Source: Bacteroidales bacterium (GTDB lineage Bacteria > Bacteroidota > Bacteroidia > Bacteroidales > JAOZTL01). From it: a stretch of 9,461 nt of DNA. The position numbers and the translations under genes were made by a program. Location: contig JAOZTL010000088.1 in the NCBI GenBank assembly GCA_029942205.1, forward strand, positions 1 to 9,461, read 5' to 3'. The notes beneath the pieces are model-generated. The model did no database searches. It had not been told where the DNA came from and saw only the letters and a list, made by a program, of their open reading frames with translations. This document shows positions 1-5,869 of this stretch, piece by piece (the stretch's first letter is position 1; each line of letters begins with the position of its first letter).

Positions 1-51
1 TTTCTATTTTTAGTGGTGATAAAAAGAAAAATAAAGAAGTTATCTAGTTTT

Positions 52-133
52 TTGATGTTATTATACAAGATTTTCACGCTTTTGGATGTTCTTACGCAAG
101 ATCTTCGATCTTTTTGATGTTACTTACGCAAGA
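52..133 (+). repeat. Tandem array of three hairpin-plus-core repeat units
   Basis: Three core copies lie head to tail at 52-68, 82-98 and 114-130, spaced 30 and 32 bases. The third (TTGATGTTACTTACGCA) is a near-perfect family member. The second has a small indel (TTGGATGTTCTTACGCA), and the first has lost one base and decayed. A perfect small hairpin, AAGATC-TTC-GATCTT (98-112), precedes copy three; a degenerate version (67-81) precedes copy two. The T-run after the hairpin makes it resemble a weak terminator. This is part of the dispersed family described under findings; its function is unknown. Confidence 0.75.
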
Positions 134-142
134 TGAAGGTAT

Positions 143-181
143 AAAAAAAACGTATAGATAATTATCTATACGTTTTTTTTT
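143..181. terminator. Bidirectional intrinsic terminator
   Basis: A perfect palindrome with 10-bp arms (151-160 and 163-172, start CGTATAGATA) is preceded by eight A (143-150) and followed by nine T (173-181). Either strand therefore gives a stem followed by a U-tract. It lies 38 bases past the stop codon of the leftward gene at 220-471, whose transcript it most probably ends. It could equally stop a rightward transcript entering from outside the window. Confidence 0.85.
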
Positions 182-219
182 ATGTTGTTATATTATTATA
201 AGCAAGTAAAATACTAAAT

Positions 220-471
220 TCAATATTTAAAGGCGAGTACTCCTTGTATGTATTCCACATGCTTGCGTCGTTCTACTTGATCGAACAAAGAAGGGTAATC
301 GGTATCAAATCGTTTCAGTATGGTAGAAACGACTAATTCACGCATAAACTGCGATTTATTTTTCACTTTATACTTTTTACAATAAGCATCCAATGCTTCT
401 TGTTCTAATGCATTAAAGAGAAAACCTTGCTTATGCTTACGTTTAAAGTTGTCTGCTAATCTTTTGGCCAT
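220..471 (-). CDS. Conserved small protein with ribbon-helix-helix-like pattern
   Basis: This 83-residue protein is soluble, basic and lacks a signal peptide. It resembles a family of small hypothetical proteins I associate with Bacteroidales, with no established function. After a Lys-rich start (ADNFKRKHKQ) it reads as a short strand (GFLFNA, about residues 16-21), a helix (EQEALDAYCKKYKV, 23-36), a turn, and a second helix beginning KNKSQFMRELV. That strand-helix-helix order, with a polar N-S/R-type second-helix start, is typical of ribbon-helix-helix DNA-binding proteins (CopG/Arc type). A regulatory role is therefore plausible but inferred. It has its own promoter about 30 bases upstream and a strong terminator downstream, so it is probably monocistronic. 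It is transcribed away from the beta-barrel gene at 731. Start and stop (ATG, TGA) are unambiguous; no Shine-Dalgarno sequence is seen, as is usual in this phylum. Confidence 0.8.
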   Translation of the reverse strand: MAKRLADNFKRKHKQGFLFNALEQEALDAYCKKYKVKNKSQFMRELVVSTILKRFDTDYPSLFDQVERRKHVEYIQGVLAFKY

Positions 472-499
472 AATTAAAATCGAACATTAAATCACAATA

Positions 500-530
500 C
501 AAAAGTAACTATTTTTTTTTATATATACCA
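500..530 (-). promoter_or_regulatory. Bacteroidota-type promoter for the leftward small gene
   Basis: On the minus strand a perfect -7 element TACTTTTG lies at 507-500. The -33 region is only a weak match (CTGG ending about 20 bases upstream, near 528-531). Transcription should begin near 494, giving a leader of about 23 bases before the ATG at 471. The AT-rich spacer between the elements is mostly A/T runs. Confidence 0.55.
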
Positions 531-573
531 GTCTGTTCAAAAATTATGTAAAAATATTTCCTTCGCAACAGTT

Positions 574-605
574 AAGGTCTTCACCTTTTTTATACTGCTT
601 TCGCA
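574..605 (+). repeat. Diverged copy of the hairpin-plus-core repeat
   Basis: The hairpin AAGGT-CTTC-ACCTT (574-587) runs straight into a core TTTATACTGCTTTCGCA (589-605) that matches the family core at 13 of 17 positions. The stem followed by six T resembles a short terminator. It lies about 10 bases upstream of a -7 promoter element, so it would form the upstream part of the promoter of the beta-barrel gene. Confidence 0.5.
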
Positions 606-614
606 AAATGTATG

Positions 615-622
615 TACATTTG
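615..622 (+). promoter_or_regulatory. Probable -7 element for the beta-barrel gene
   Basis: TACATTTG followed by C matches the Bacteroidota -7 consensus TAnnTTTG. No convincing TTG is found 19-21 bases upstream, because that stretch is the end of a repeat copy. If active, transcription would begin near 628-630 and leave a 5' UTR of about 100 bases before the TTG start at 731. That UTR contains a second, inverted repeat copy. Confidence 0.45.
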
Positions 623-683
623 CCAGCGGACTGAGTGATGCATTTCTTTTGATTATATTTAAGTAGAATCACTGATTTACAGG

Positions 684-716
684 TGCGTAAGTAACATTAA
701 ATAGGTCAAAGACCTT
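684..716 (-). repeat. Inverted copy of the hairpin-plus-core repeat
   Basis: Read on the minus strand, the hairpin AGGTC-TTT-GACCT (715-703) is followed by the core TTAATGTTACTTACGCA (700-684), differing from the family core at two positions. It sits directly before the beta-barrel gene, ending 14 bases upstream of its start. It would lie within the 5' UTR if the promoter at 615 is used. Confidence 0.75.
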
Positions 717-730
717 AAAACACAAACACT

Positions 731-1849
731 TTGAAGAAAATTAGCTTCCTTTTATTCCTTTTTTATTCTTTTACGGCATTGGGTCAAGAGAATTATCCTC
801 AATCGTTTTATCAATCGACAACAATAAACGCCCAAGATAGTGCCTCCTTGTTTTTAAACATCAAGAATAGTAATTTTTTTAGAAACGATGAGTTGTTTAA
901 TATAATTGTCGAAGGATACACACTCACAGGCTATTTTATAAACCCAACACTCAGCTACATACCTCATTCTAAAATAAAAATAGACGCTGGCGTTCATCTA
1001 CTTAAATATTCGGGAGTGGATAGTTACACCAAAAATTTCCCGATCTTTCGTGTTCAATATCAAGCTACCAATAAACTAAAGGTCGTGTTAGGTTCACTTT
1101 ATGGCACAACGAATCACAATTTGATAGAGCCCATTTTTCATTATGAAAAATATTATACCGAAAATAACGAAAACGGCGTTCAGTTCTTACTCAAAAACAA
1201 ACGCTTACAATCGGATATTTGGATTAATTGGCAGAATTTTATATTTCATGGCGACACCGAACAGGAAGAACTCACAGGCGGAATGTCTAACTATTTGCGA
1301 TTAAATAAAAAAGATTCACGCCACAAACTAGGGCTACCACTCCAGCTCATCGTGGTACACCGAGGCGGACAAATAAACGAAACGCCTGCTTACATGGTTA
1401 CACGACTAAACCTTGCCGCAGGAGTAAGTTATGAGTTTCAAATTAGGCGTAAATTGGTGCAATCCATCGGGACCTCGCACTATTACCTCTCGTTTACCGA
1501 CATGTCGCCCACCAAAACGCTTCCTTATATTATGGGTTACGGTTATTATTCGCAATATTTTGTACGAAACAAGAATTTACAATTAGAATTAAGCTATTGG
1601 TATGGCGATTATTACAGCTCCGAGCGAGGTGCTCCTATTTATCGGACAGTTTCTACCAGATACAGTAATCTAGGAGTTGGACAAAGAGCACTGGGAATCA
1701 CCAAATTAAGTTATGAAAAGAACGTATTCAACCAAATTTACTTTGGCACACGCCTCGAAACGTATTGGGATTTTTTCGATTATCAATTAGATTATTGCTA
1801 TGGGGTTTATTTAAAATACAATGGACATTTTTTATTAAAGAAATTCTAA
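731..1849 (+). CDS. Predicted outer-membrane beta-barrel protein, TTG start
   Basis: This 372-residue exported protein belongs to a conserved Bacteroidota group that I recognise by pattern, with no known function. Residues 1-18 are a signal peptide (KK, then SFLLFLFYSFTALG, cleavage probably before Gln19). The mature part alternates hydrophobic and polar residues, is rich in Tyr, Phe and Trp, and ends in Phe372, all typical of outer-membrane barrels. Conserved-looking landmarks are GYTLTGY (62-68), NHNLIEPIFHYEK (128-140) and WINWQNFIFHG (164-174). The start must be TTG at 731: an in-frame stop lies at 716-718 and the next in-frame ATG is deep inside the barrel, so any later start would lose the signal peptide. 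One O-glycosylation sequon (DSA, 36-38) lies near the mature N-terminus. The lipoprotein gene follows after 116 bases of repeat-rich DNA. Role as channel, porin or scaffold cannot be decided. Confidence 0.8.
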   Translation: MKKISFLLFLFYSFTALGQENYPQSFYQSTTINAQDSASLFLNIKNSNFFRNDELFNIIVEGYTLTGYFINPTLSYIPHSKIKIDAGVHLLKYSGVDSYTKNFPIFRVQYQATNKLKVVLGSLYGTTNHNLIEPIFHYEKYYTENNENGVQFLLKNKRLQSDIWINWQNFIFHGDTEQEELTGGMSNYLRLNKKDSRHKLGLPLQLIVVHRGGQINETPAYMVTRLNLAAGVSYEFQIRRKLVQSIGTSHYYLSFTDMSPTKTLPYIMGYGYYSQYFVRNKNLQLELSYWYGDYYSSERGAPIYRTVSTRYSNLGVGQRALGITKLSYEKNVFNQIYFGTRLETYWDFFDYQLDYCYGVYLKYNGHFLLKKF

Positions 1850-1868
1850 AATCTTCGATTTTTTTTTT
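1848..1868 (+). terminator. Weak terminator-like hairpin at the end of the beta-barrel gene
   Basis: The stem AAAATC/GATTTT (1848-1853 and 1857-1862) with loop TTC overlaps the stop codon and continues into ten consecutive T (1859-1868). The shape fits intrinsic termination, but the stem is AT-rich and short. It is also the hairpin half of a repeat copy, so it may be incidental. Confidence 0.4.
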
Positions 1869-1951
1869 GATGCTAGTCTCATGCGTAACCATCATCAAAA
1901 AAAAGTCGAAAACCTGAAATAAGTAAGCAACATCAATCAAGTCGAAGACCT
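1848..1951. repeat. Compound cluster: one half copy and two inverted copies of the repeat
   Basis: A + strand hairpin with the start of a core (1848-1872) faces two complete minus-strand copies. The first has core TTGATGATGGTTACGCA (1898-1882) with hairpin AGGTTTTCGACTT (1915-1903). The second has core TTGATGTTGCTTACTTA (1936-1920) with hairpin AGGTCTTCGACTT (1951-1939). Each core matches the family at 15 of 17 positions. Because the half copy and first full copy are head to head, 1861-1872 and 1893-1904 form a perfect 12-bp inverted repeat around a 20-base spacer. The cluster fills nearly all of the gap between the beta-barrel and lipoprotein genes. Confidence 0.7.
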
Positions 1952-1965
1952 AAAAAAAATAAATT

Positions 1966-2781
1966 ATGCTAAAAAAAATCACAAATAATAGTCAATCCTT
2001 ATTCATTATTACTTTATTGCTGCTACTCGGCTCGTGCACAAAAGAAAACGTAACAGTACCAGCCACTAGCGACAGCGTAGGTGGTCGCATTCTTCGTTAT
2101 ACGATAATGGTGGTAATGGGCGAAAATTCGAGTCTGAAATCCAGCACCGCCAACGATAGCGTGTACGTAAGCCTGGTGGTAAACGACAGCATATTTGTCA
2201 AAACAGCCAACGACAATGGCATGGTATATTTCAATAATATTGCAGCAGGCAACACCGCCGTAACCATACGAAAAGAAAACTACACGACAGCCAATTATAT
2301 TGTCGATTTAAGTATTGACGATTCCATTTCGGTCGATTCCAAATACCTCCGTAATGCCTCCAGTATGGTGGCTCTGTTCCCAACAAGTGGCAGCCAAATG
2401 GGTACAATTACTGGGCGTGCATTGGCCGATCTCGATTTGACACAAGCAGGCTTAGAAACGTCCTTGTCTACCCTTATCGTGAGCAGTGTGGTTAGTTCTG
2501 CTCAATTTCCCGATTACATCAACCACGAAGGTAGCGGAAAAATCATTCAAATCAGTTACCAAAACATTCTAAATTCTGTCAAAACAGAAACTAATGGCGA
2601 CTATTTGATAAGCGTACCAGCATCAGCCAAAGGACTTGATATTGTGATACGAGCAAATGATTTTTCGTTTGAACAACAAATCGCTGCTGGTGTTACCCAA
2701 CGCAAAGTATACACTCTGCAAGCAGATACGATACAAATAGTTAGTGGTGCTACACGCATACACGACCTTATTTATCAATAG
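1966..2781 (+). CDS. Lipoprotein with two carboxypeptidase-regulatory-like domains
   Basis: This 271-residue lipoprotein has a signal peptide with a lipobox ending LGSC; Cys24 is the predicted lipidation site. The following TKEN is charged, which in Bacteroidota can favour surface display (inference). Two beta-sandwich segments resemble the carboxypeptidase regulatory-like (transthyretin-type) fold. The first spans about residues 39-115, with the TANDNGMVYFNNIAAG turn at 80-95. The second spans about 145-252, with ETNGDYLISVPA at 208-219. Such domains in this phylum occur in surface lipoproteins and at the N-terminus of TonB-dependent transporters. Five D(S/T)(A/I/L/V/M/T) O-glycosylation sequons occur, at D36, D64, D74, D119 and D254. 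No enzyme motif is visible. It lies 116 bases after the beta-barrel gene on the same strand and may share its transcript; no separate promoter was found. The product is not recognised by name. Confidence 0.75.
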   Translation: MLKKITNNSQSLFIITLLLLLGSCTKENVTVPATSDSVGGRILRYTIMVVMGENSSLKSSTANDSVYVSLVVNDSIFVKTANDNGMVYFNNIAAGNTAVTIRKENYTTANYIVDLSIDDSISVDSKYLRNASSMVALFPTSGSQMGTITGRALADLDLTQAGLETSLSTLIVSSVVSSAQFPDYINHEGSGKIIQISYQNILNSVKTETNGDYLISVPASAKGLDIVIRANDFSFEQQIAAGVTQRKVYTLQADTIQIVSGATRIHDLIYQ

Positions 2782-2786
2782 GTAGG

Positions 2787-2838
2787 TAGGTTTTCGACTT
2801 TATTGATGTTGCTCACGCATTCATAGGTCTTCGACCTT
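2787..2838 (+). repeat. Repeat copy with hairpins on both sides
   Basis: The core TTGATGTTGCTCACGCA (2803-2819) has one mismatch to the family. It is preceded by an imperfect hairpin AGGTTTTCGACTT (2788-2800) and followed by a perfect one, AGGTC-TTC-GACCT (2825-2837). It begins six bases after the lipoprotein stop codon. The second hairpin looks like the start of a further unit whose core is missing. Confidence 0.75.
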
Positions 2839-2892
2839 ATTACACAGTATGGAGAAAAATAAAAAATAAAACACCATCTCTCACAAGACAAA

Positions 2893-2940
2893 CAACTGAT
2901 TAACAGCATTATTTAGACAACAAAAACAAATAATCAGTTG
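2893..2940. repeat. Perfect 10-bp inverted repeat upstream of the rplM promoter
   Basis: CAACTGATTA (2893-2902) and its exact reverse complement TAATCAGTTG (2931-2940) are separated by 28 bases. The right arm ends 28 bases before the -33 element of the ribosomal promoter. No T-run follows, so it is not an obvious intrinsic terminator. A protein-binding operator or a structured 3' end of the lipoprotein transcript are both possible. Confidence 0.55.
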
Positions 2941-2968
2941 AAAATAGAAATTTAATTACAAATAAATA

Positions 2969-2998
2969 TTGTGGATTAGCCAAAAATGAGTACTTTTG
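2969..2998 (+). promoter_or_regulatory. Strong Bacteroidota promoter of the rplM operon
   Basis: TTG (2969-2971), a 19-base spacer and TACTTTTG (2991-2998) match the phylum's -33/-7 consensus exactly in sequence and spacing. Transcription should begin near 3004, giving a 5' UTR of about 55 bases before the GTG start of rplM. Confidence 0.85.
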
Positions 2999-3003
2999 CG
3001 CTC

Positions 3004-3026
3004 TGCAAATGGTATAAAAATTTGCA
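3004..3026 (+). promoter_or_regulatory. Hairpin at the 5' end of the rplM leader
   Basis: TGCAAAT (3004-3010) and ATTTGCA (3020-3026) form a perfect 7-bp stem around a 9-base loop, at the predicted transcription start. It may stabilise the 5' end. It could also be part of an L13-responsive leader, since E. coli L13 represses its own operon through the rplM 5' UTR. The sequence alone does not show this. Confidence 0.45.
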
Positions 3027-3059
3027 TAAATAATTATTAATTAAAACTTTACAGGCAAA

Positions 3060-3515
3060 GTGGATACATTAAGTTACAAAACTGTATCAGCAAATAAAGC
3101 CACAGTAAACAAGGAGTGGGTCATTATAGATGCCCAAGGAGAAACTTTAGGACGATTGGCATCAGTCGTAGCTAAATTTATTCGTGGGAAATATAAGACA
3201 AATTACACCCCTCACGTTGATTGTGGAGATAACGTTATCGTTATCAATGCTGACAAAGTCCATTTAAGTGGACAAAAGATGCAACAAAAAGAGTATTATC
3301 GTCACTCAGGCTATCCTGGTGGACAGAAATTTACCAGCGTTGCAAGAACATTGAATAAGAAACCAGAGTTTGTTGTTCAACATGCGGTAAAAGGAATGTT
3401 ACCTAAAAACAAATTGGGAAATGCGTTGTTCAAGAATCTTTACGTTTATGTAGGAACAGAACACAAGCATGAAGCACAAAAACCCAGAGAAGTTAAATTA
3501 AATTCGATCAAATAG
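3060..3515 (+). CDS. rplM: 50S ribosomal protein L13 (uL13)
   Basis: L13 is an early-assembling protein of the large ribosomal subunit that binds 23S rRNA. The 151-residue product has normal length and the family landmarks: WVIIDAQGETLGRLAS (20-35), HVDCGDNVIVINA (52-64), SGYPGG (83-88), GMLPKNKLG (112-120) and the basic HKHEAQKP (135-142). The start is GTG at 3060. The resulting N-terminus MDTLSYKT is the one I know from Bacteroidales L13, and no ATG lies nearby upstream. It is the first gene of the rplM-rpsI-rpsB-tsf operon, 62 bases past the -7 element, and rpsI follows after four bases, implying tight coupling. Confidence 0.97.
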   Translation: MDTLSYKTVSANKATVNKEWVIIDAQGETLGRLASVVAKFIRGKYKTNYTPHVDCGDNVIVINADKVHLSGQKMQQKEYYRHSGYPGGQKFTSVARTLNKKPEFVVQHAVKGMLPKNKLGNALFKNLYVYVGTEHKHEAQKPREVKLNSIK

Positions 3516-3519
3516 TATT

Positions 3520-3906
3520 ATGGAATTAATCAACGCAATCGGAAGAAGAAAAGCGGCTATTGCTCGTATTTATTTGAAAGAAGGAAATGGAGCAATCATT
3601 ATAAACGGACGTGATTTGGCTACTTATTTTCCTCAAAAACAATTACAATACGTAGTAAAACAACCATTATCGGAACTAGATGTTGTCGAGAAATATGACA
3701 TCAAAGTGAACTTAAACGGAGGTGGTTTTAAAGGTCAAGCAGAAGCATTACGCTTAGCCATTGCTCGTGCGATGGTAAAAATCGACGAAGAGAACAAACC
3801 TAAGCTAAAAGCCAAAGGTTTCATGACAAGAGATCCTCGCGAAGTAGAGCGTAAAAAACCAGGACAGCCAAAAGCTCGTAAGAAATTTCAATTTAGTAAA
3901 CGTTAA
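3520..3906 (+). CDS. rpsI: 30S ribosomal protein S9 (uS9)
   Basis: S9 sits in the head of the small ribosomal subunit, and its C-terminal tail reaches the P-site tRNA. The 128-residue product is standard in length. It shows IGRRKAAIARIYLKEG (7-22), the glycine-rich NGGGFKGQAEA (66-76), DPREVERKKPGQPKARKK (105-122) and the invariant end FSKR, whose terminal Arg contacts tRNA in the family. It starts with ATG only four bases after the rplM stop, so the two are almost certainly translated from one message. L13 and S9 are paired in nearly all bacteria. Confidence 0.97.
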   Translation: MELINAIGRRKAAIARIYLKEGNGAIIINGRDLATYFPQKQLQYVVKQPLSELDVVEKYDIKVNLNGGGFKGQAEALRLAIARAMVKIDEENKPKLKAKGFMTRDPREVERKKPGQPKARKKFQFSKR

Positions 3907-4032
3907 AATTTATTTTCACCTTATCGCTAGATTGCTAACTTTCGTTTAGTATCTAAATCACTGAGACCGTTATCCTTACGCTACTCAGCAGGTTGTCGAT
4001 CAGAAGAATGTAAACGATAAAAAAAGAAACAA
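3907..4032 (+). promoter_or_regulatory. rpsI-rpsB spacer with possible weak promoter and leader structure
   Basis: This 126-base gap is much longer than the other gaps in the operon (4 and 11 bases). It contains TAACTTTC (3936-3943), one mismatch from the -7 consensus, with TTTT 19 bases upstream (3913-3916). A tight hairpin TTTAG-TAT-CTAAA (3945-3957) follows, then a looser CTGAG/CTCAG pairing (3961-3965 with 3984-3988). It may provide a secondary promoter and an S2-responsive leader, as rpsB has in E. coli. No terminator is present, so read-through from rplM is expected. Confidence 0.3.
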
Positions 4033-4869
4033 ATGCCAAGAACTAATTTCAAAGAATTGTTGGATGCAGGTGCGCATTTCGGTCATTTAAAAAGAAAATG
4101 GAATCCGGAAATGGCTCCTTATATCTTTATGGAACGTAATGGTATCCATATAATTGACTTAAATAAAACCGTAGTCAAAATAGATGAAGCTGCATCAGCA
4201 CTAAAACAAATAGCAAAATCAGGAAAAAAAATCCTTTTTGTTGCTACAAAAAAACAAGCTAAAAGTAGCATAGTCGAAAAAATAGGACCTCTAGGGATGC
4301 CGTATATCGCAGAAAGATGGTCGGGAGGAATGCTGACTAATTTTCCTACGGTACGTAAAGCTGTAAAGAAAATGACTACCATCGACAAAATGAATACCGA
4401 TGGAACATTTGGTAATTTATCTAAACGAGAAAGATTACAAATCACCAGACAACGTGCAAAATTGGACAAAGTACTAGGAAGTATTGCGGACATGACACGC
4501 TTGCCTGCTGCATTATTTATAGTAGACGTAAATAAAGAGAAAATTGCTGTTCGTGAAGCTCAACGTTTACATATTCCTATTTTTGGAATAGTAGACACCA
4601 ACTCAAGCCCAAATATTGATTTCCCTATTCCTGCAAATGATGATGCAACAAAGTCTATCGACTTAATCATGACGCACATTTCAGATGCAATAAAAGAAGG
4701 ATTATCAGAACGTAAAGCTGAAAAAGAAACTAGCGACAACAACAAAGCAGAAGCAACTGCTGCTAAACAAGGAGCTCGTAAGCCTCGCAGAACAAGAGCA
4801 CGCAAAGAAGAGCCTAAAGCAGAAACAAAAGCTGAGACAAAAACAAATAACGATAAAGAAAATCTTTAA
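4033..4869 (+). CDS. rpsB: 30S ribosomal protein S2 (uS2)
   Basis: S2 binds late in small-subunit assembly, between head and body, and needs S1-region contacts for initiation. The 278-residue product has all main family blocks: LLDAGAHFGHLKRKWNP (9-25), YIFMERNGIHIIDL (30-43), VATKKQA (70-76), ERWSGGMLTNF (94-104) and the VDTN and IPANDD motifs (187-190, 199-204). Residues from about 225 to the end form a 54-residue low-complexity tail rich in Lys, Glu and Ala, with a basic KPRRTRARK patch. It lies beyond the conserved fold and is probably disordered. The ATG start gives the standard N-terminus. tsf follows after 11 bases, the usual bacterial rpsB-tsf pairing. Confidence 0.97.
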   Translation: MPRTNFKELLDAGAHFGHLKRKWNPEMAPYIFMERNGIHIIDLNKTVVKIDEAASALKQIAKSGKKILFVATKKQAKSSIVEKIGPLGMPYIAERWSGGMLTNFPTVRKAVKKMTTIDKMNTDGTFGNLSKRERLQITRQRAKLDKVLGSIADMTRLPAALFIVDVNKEKIAVREAQRLHIPIFGIVDTNSSPNIDFPIPANDDATKSIDLIMTHISDAIKEGLSERKAEKETSDNNKAEATAAKQGARKPRRTRARKEEPKAETKAETKTNNDKENL

Positions 4870-4880
4870 AATATAAAACA

Positions 4881-5705
4881 ATGGCGATCAAAGCTGCAGA
4901 CGTAGCCAAATTGCGCAAAATGACAGGCGCAGGCATGATGGATTGCAAAAAAGCATTAGCTGAAACTAATGGCGATTTTGATGAAGCAATCGATCTTCTT
5001 AGAAAAAAAGGACAAAAAATAGCAAATAAACGTGCTGACCGTGAAGCAACCGAAGGTGCTGTTTTAGCCAAAGCTTCTAGCGACAATAAATATGCTGCAA
5101 TTTTAGTACTAAATTGTGAAACAGATTTTGTTGCTAAAAATGAAGATTTTGTTGGTTTTGCACAAAAAATATTAGACTTAGCTGTAGAAAATAAAGCAGA
5201 GTCTATGGATGCTGTTAATGGCTTAATGATAGACAATAAACCTGTTTCGGAAGTAATTACGAATCAAGTTGGTGTAGTTGGTGAAAAATTAGATTTCTCT
5301 TATTTTGAAACACTTACTAGCGAAGATGTAGCAACTTACATTCATCCAGGAAACAAACTAGCAAGTATCGCTGGCTTTAATAAAGCTGTAAATAGTGATA
5401 TTAAGAAAGACATTGTCATGCAAATTGCTGCAATGGCTCCTGTTTCTATCGACACAAGCGACGTACCACAATCGGTAATCGACAAGGAAATAGAAATCGG
5501 AACAGAGCAAGCGATTCAAGAAGGTAAACCTGCTGATTTGGCTGAAAAAATTGCGAAAGGTAAATTGAACAAGTTCTTCAAAGAAAGTACTTTATTAAAT
5601 CAACAATTCGTAAAAGACAGCAAAACGACAATAGGCGATCACTTGAAAAAGGCAGATAAAAATCTTTCGGTTACTGTTTTCAAACGTTTCACACTAAATG
5701 CATAA
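4881..5705 (+). CDS. tsf: Translation elongation factor Ts
   Basis: EF-Ts is the cytosolic nucleotide-exchange factor that releases GDP from EF-Tu. The 274-residue product is of normal length. The N-terminal UBA-like module (about 1-55) carries the signature LRKMTGAGMMDCKKAL (11-26). The core domain has TDFVAKN (81-87), whose Asp-Phe pair inserts near the Mg-binding site of EF-Tu in the family. The second core half includes HPGNKLASIAGF and ends with a conserved helix region (LNKFFKESTLLNQQFVKD). It is the last gene of the ribosomal operon, followed by a strong terminator 87 bases downstream of the stop codon. Confidence 0.97.
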   Translation: MAIKAADVAKLRKMTGAGMMDCKKALAETNGDFDEAIDLLRKKGQKIANKRADREATEGAVLAKASSDNKYAAILVLNCETDFVAKNEDFVGFAQKILDLAVENKAESMDAVNGLMIDNKPVSEVITNQVGVVGEKLDFSYFETLTSEDVATYIHPGNKLASIAGFNKAVNSDIKKDIVMQIAAMAPVSIDTSDVPQSVIDKEIEIGTEQAIQEGKPADLAEKIAKGKLNKFFKESTLLNQQFVKDSKTTIGDHLKKADKNLSVTVFKRFTLNA

Positions 5706-5792
5706 GCAGTTCATGCTATTTCATAGTTTTTCAAGCACTTTTGTTCAATATTAATTTTATCATAGGAGCTTAGGAAACAAAACTAAAATAAC

Positions 5793-5828
5793 AAACGGCG
5801 ATCAATAAATTTGATCGCCGTTTTTTTT
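5793..5828 (+). terminator. Intrinsic terminator of the rplM-rpsI-rpsB-tsf operon
   Basis: A perfect 10-bp GC-rich stem, CGGCGATCAA (5796-5805) with TTGATCGCCG (5811-5820), has a 5-base loop and is followed by eight T (5821-5828). Three A upstream can extend the stem into the T-run. This is the strongest terminator in the window. Confidence 0.95.
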
Positions 5829-5838
5829 ATTACTGATA

Positions 5839-5869
5839 AGCACTTGTGCTATTTAATGTTGCTTACGCA
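5839..5869 (+). repeat. Copy of the hairpin-plus-core repeat with a different hairpin
   Basis: The core TTAATGTTGCTTACGCA (5853-5869) differs from the family at one position. The preceding hairpin is AGCAC-TT-GTGCT (5839-5850), unrelated in sequence to the usual AGGTC/GACCT stem but in the same place. It starts 10 bases after the T-run of the operon terminator. Confidence 0.65.

Noticed and set aside
52..133. Possible CRISPR array
   Set aside because: The units are only about 31 bases long in total with no unique spacers of constant length, the repeats are imperfect, and no cas gene is present.
1728..1940. 70-residue minus-strand reading frame after the beta-barrel gene
   Set aside because: Half is antisense to the barrel C-terminus, and the rest runs through low-complexity repeat copies.
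4119..4493. 124-residue minus-strand reading frame
   Set aside because: It is fully antisense to conserved rpsB sequence and has no promoter or family resemblance.
4814..5236. 140-residue minus-strand reading frame
   Set aside because: It lies opposite tsf and the rpsB end; both have full family motifs, so this is an antisense shadow.
5736..5743. CACTTTTG as a promoter -7 element after tsf
   Set aside because: The first base is wrong, there is no TTG 19-21 bases upstream, and the operon terminator follows at once with no gene.
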